Part shown: positions 40,095 through 40,173 of the stretch, in pieces
How the letters are laid out: each line of letters begins with the position of its first letter
How positions within the stretch are numbered: position 1 is the first letter of the stretch
DNA from: Lachnospiraceae bacterium
GTDB taxonomy: Bacteria; Bacillota; Clostridia; Lachnospirales; Anaerotignaceae
Assembly: GCA_015057875.1 (NCBI GenBank)
Contig: SVDG01000002.1
Location: forward strand, 1 to 40,173
DNA length: 40,173 nucleotides
Reading direction: 5' to 3'
The notes under the pieces: model-generated
The model's database searches: none
What the model was told of the DNA's origin: nothing
Seen by the model: the letters and a program-made list of their open reading frames with translations, nothing else
Position numbers and translations under genes: made by a program

Positions 40095-40173
40095 TGGTCA
40101 AGCCCTCGGTCTATTAGTATCAGTCAGCTCAACATGTTGCCATGCTTCCACCTCTGACCTATCTACCTCGTAG
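40095..40173 (-). rRNA. 23S rRNA, 3' end (gene continues beyond the window)
   Basis: The minus strand here reads the highly conserved 23S terminus, including GAGCTGACTGATACTAATAG and CGAGGGCTTGACC. The 3' end is placed near 40095 by comparison with known termini; a few bases of uncertainty remain. The rest of the rRNA operon lies beyond the window. Confidence 0.93.

Noticed and set aside
39874-40101. Open frame of 75 codons across the tRNA cluster
   Set aside because: It runs through tRNA-Tyr and tRNA-Thr on the same strand and has no ribosome site; it is a chance frame.

Overview
The window looks like chromosomal core sequence from an anaerobic, low-to-moderate-GC member of the Bacillota, most likely class Clostridia (Lachnospirales/Eubacteriales). 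The evidence is strong AGGAGG-type ribosome sites, sigma-A promoters with 17-base spacing, a leucine T-box, a WalRK-YycHI locus, a CotS-like (spore-coat family) protein, LeuA of the long clostridial/actinobacterial type, and tRNA genes without encoded CCA. I cannot name genus or species. There is no prophage, transposase, CRISPR array or conjugative module. The candidates for something undescribed are small regulatory and repeat structures and a few uncharacterised proteins.

Layout. 1-570: the 3' end of psuG, then a 208-bp inverted-repeat element with a terminator. 568-4638 (minus): murA-walJ-rlmH and a MATE exporter. 4727-10125 (plus): walR-walK, a small secreted Ig-like protein, then yycH- and yycI-like genes. 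An array of four WalR-type half-sites at 11-bp spacing precedes the small secreted gene. 10140-12841 (minus): ispE-gntR-LysM/G5 protein, with a palindromic operator candidate at the ispE promoter. 12929-16797 (minus): 23S m5C methyltransferase, TIM-barrel epimerase, two ThrE-type exporter subunits, isochorismatase-fold hydrolase. 16836-18057 (plus): an Rrf2 regulator with three cysteines, and tcdA.

18059-20980 (minus): a small EamA transporter and a polar amino-acid ABC transporter whose binding-protein gene has an attenuator-like leader. 21124-28052 (minus): lipoprotein, orphan XdhC, phosphohexomutase, PEGA membrane protein, CotS-like pseudokinase, cca. 28125-29359 (plus): tRNA-Lys(CTT) and a metallo-beta-lactamase-fold hydrolase. 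29364-31577 (minus): cytidylate-kinase-like protein, NifU-domain protein, MarR regulator and YihY/BrkB membrane protein. 31601-31795: a 195-bp long inverted repeat. 31860-36802 (minus): the leuACDB operon behind a leucine-specific T-box. 36811-39471: a DUF1576 membrane protein divergent from a malate/lactate-type (Ldh2) dehydrogenase. 39723-40173 (minus): the 3' end of a 23S rRNA gene followed directly by tRNA-Thr, tRNA-Tyr and initiator tRNA-Met, with no 5S gene between them.

The genes mostly serve envelope growth (MurA, WalRK/YycHI/WalJ, LysM-G5), isoprenoid synthesis (IspE), leucine synthesis, amino-acid transport and RNA maturation (RlmH, RlmI-like, TcdA, Cca). Several local regulators (GntR, MarR, WalR) have candidate operators directly at neighbouring promoters. 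Start codons were chosen by ribosome-site spacing. No database search was possible, so names rest on motif and family recognition.
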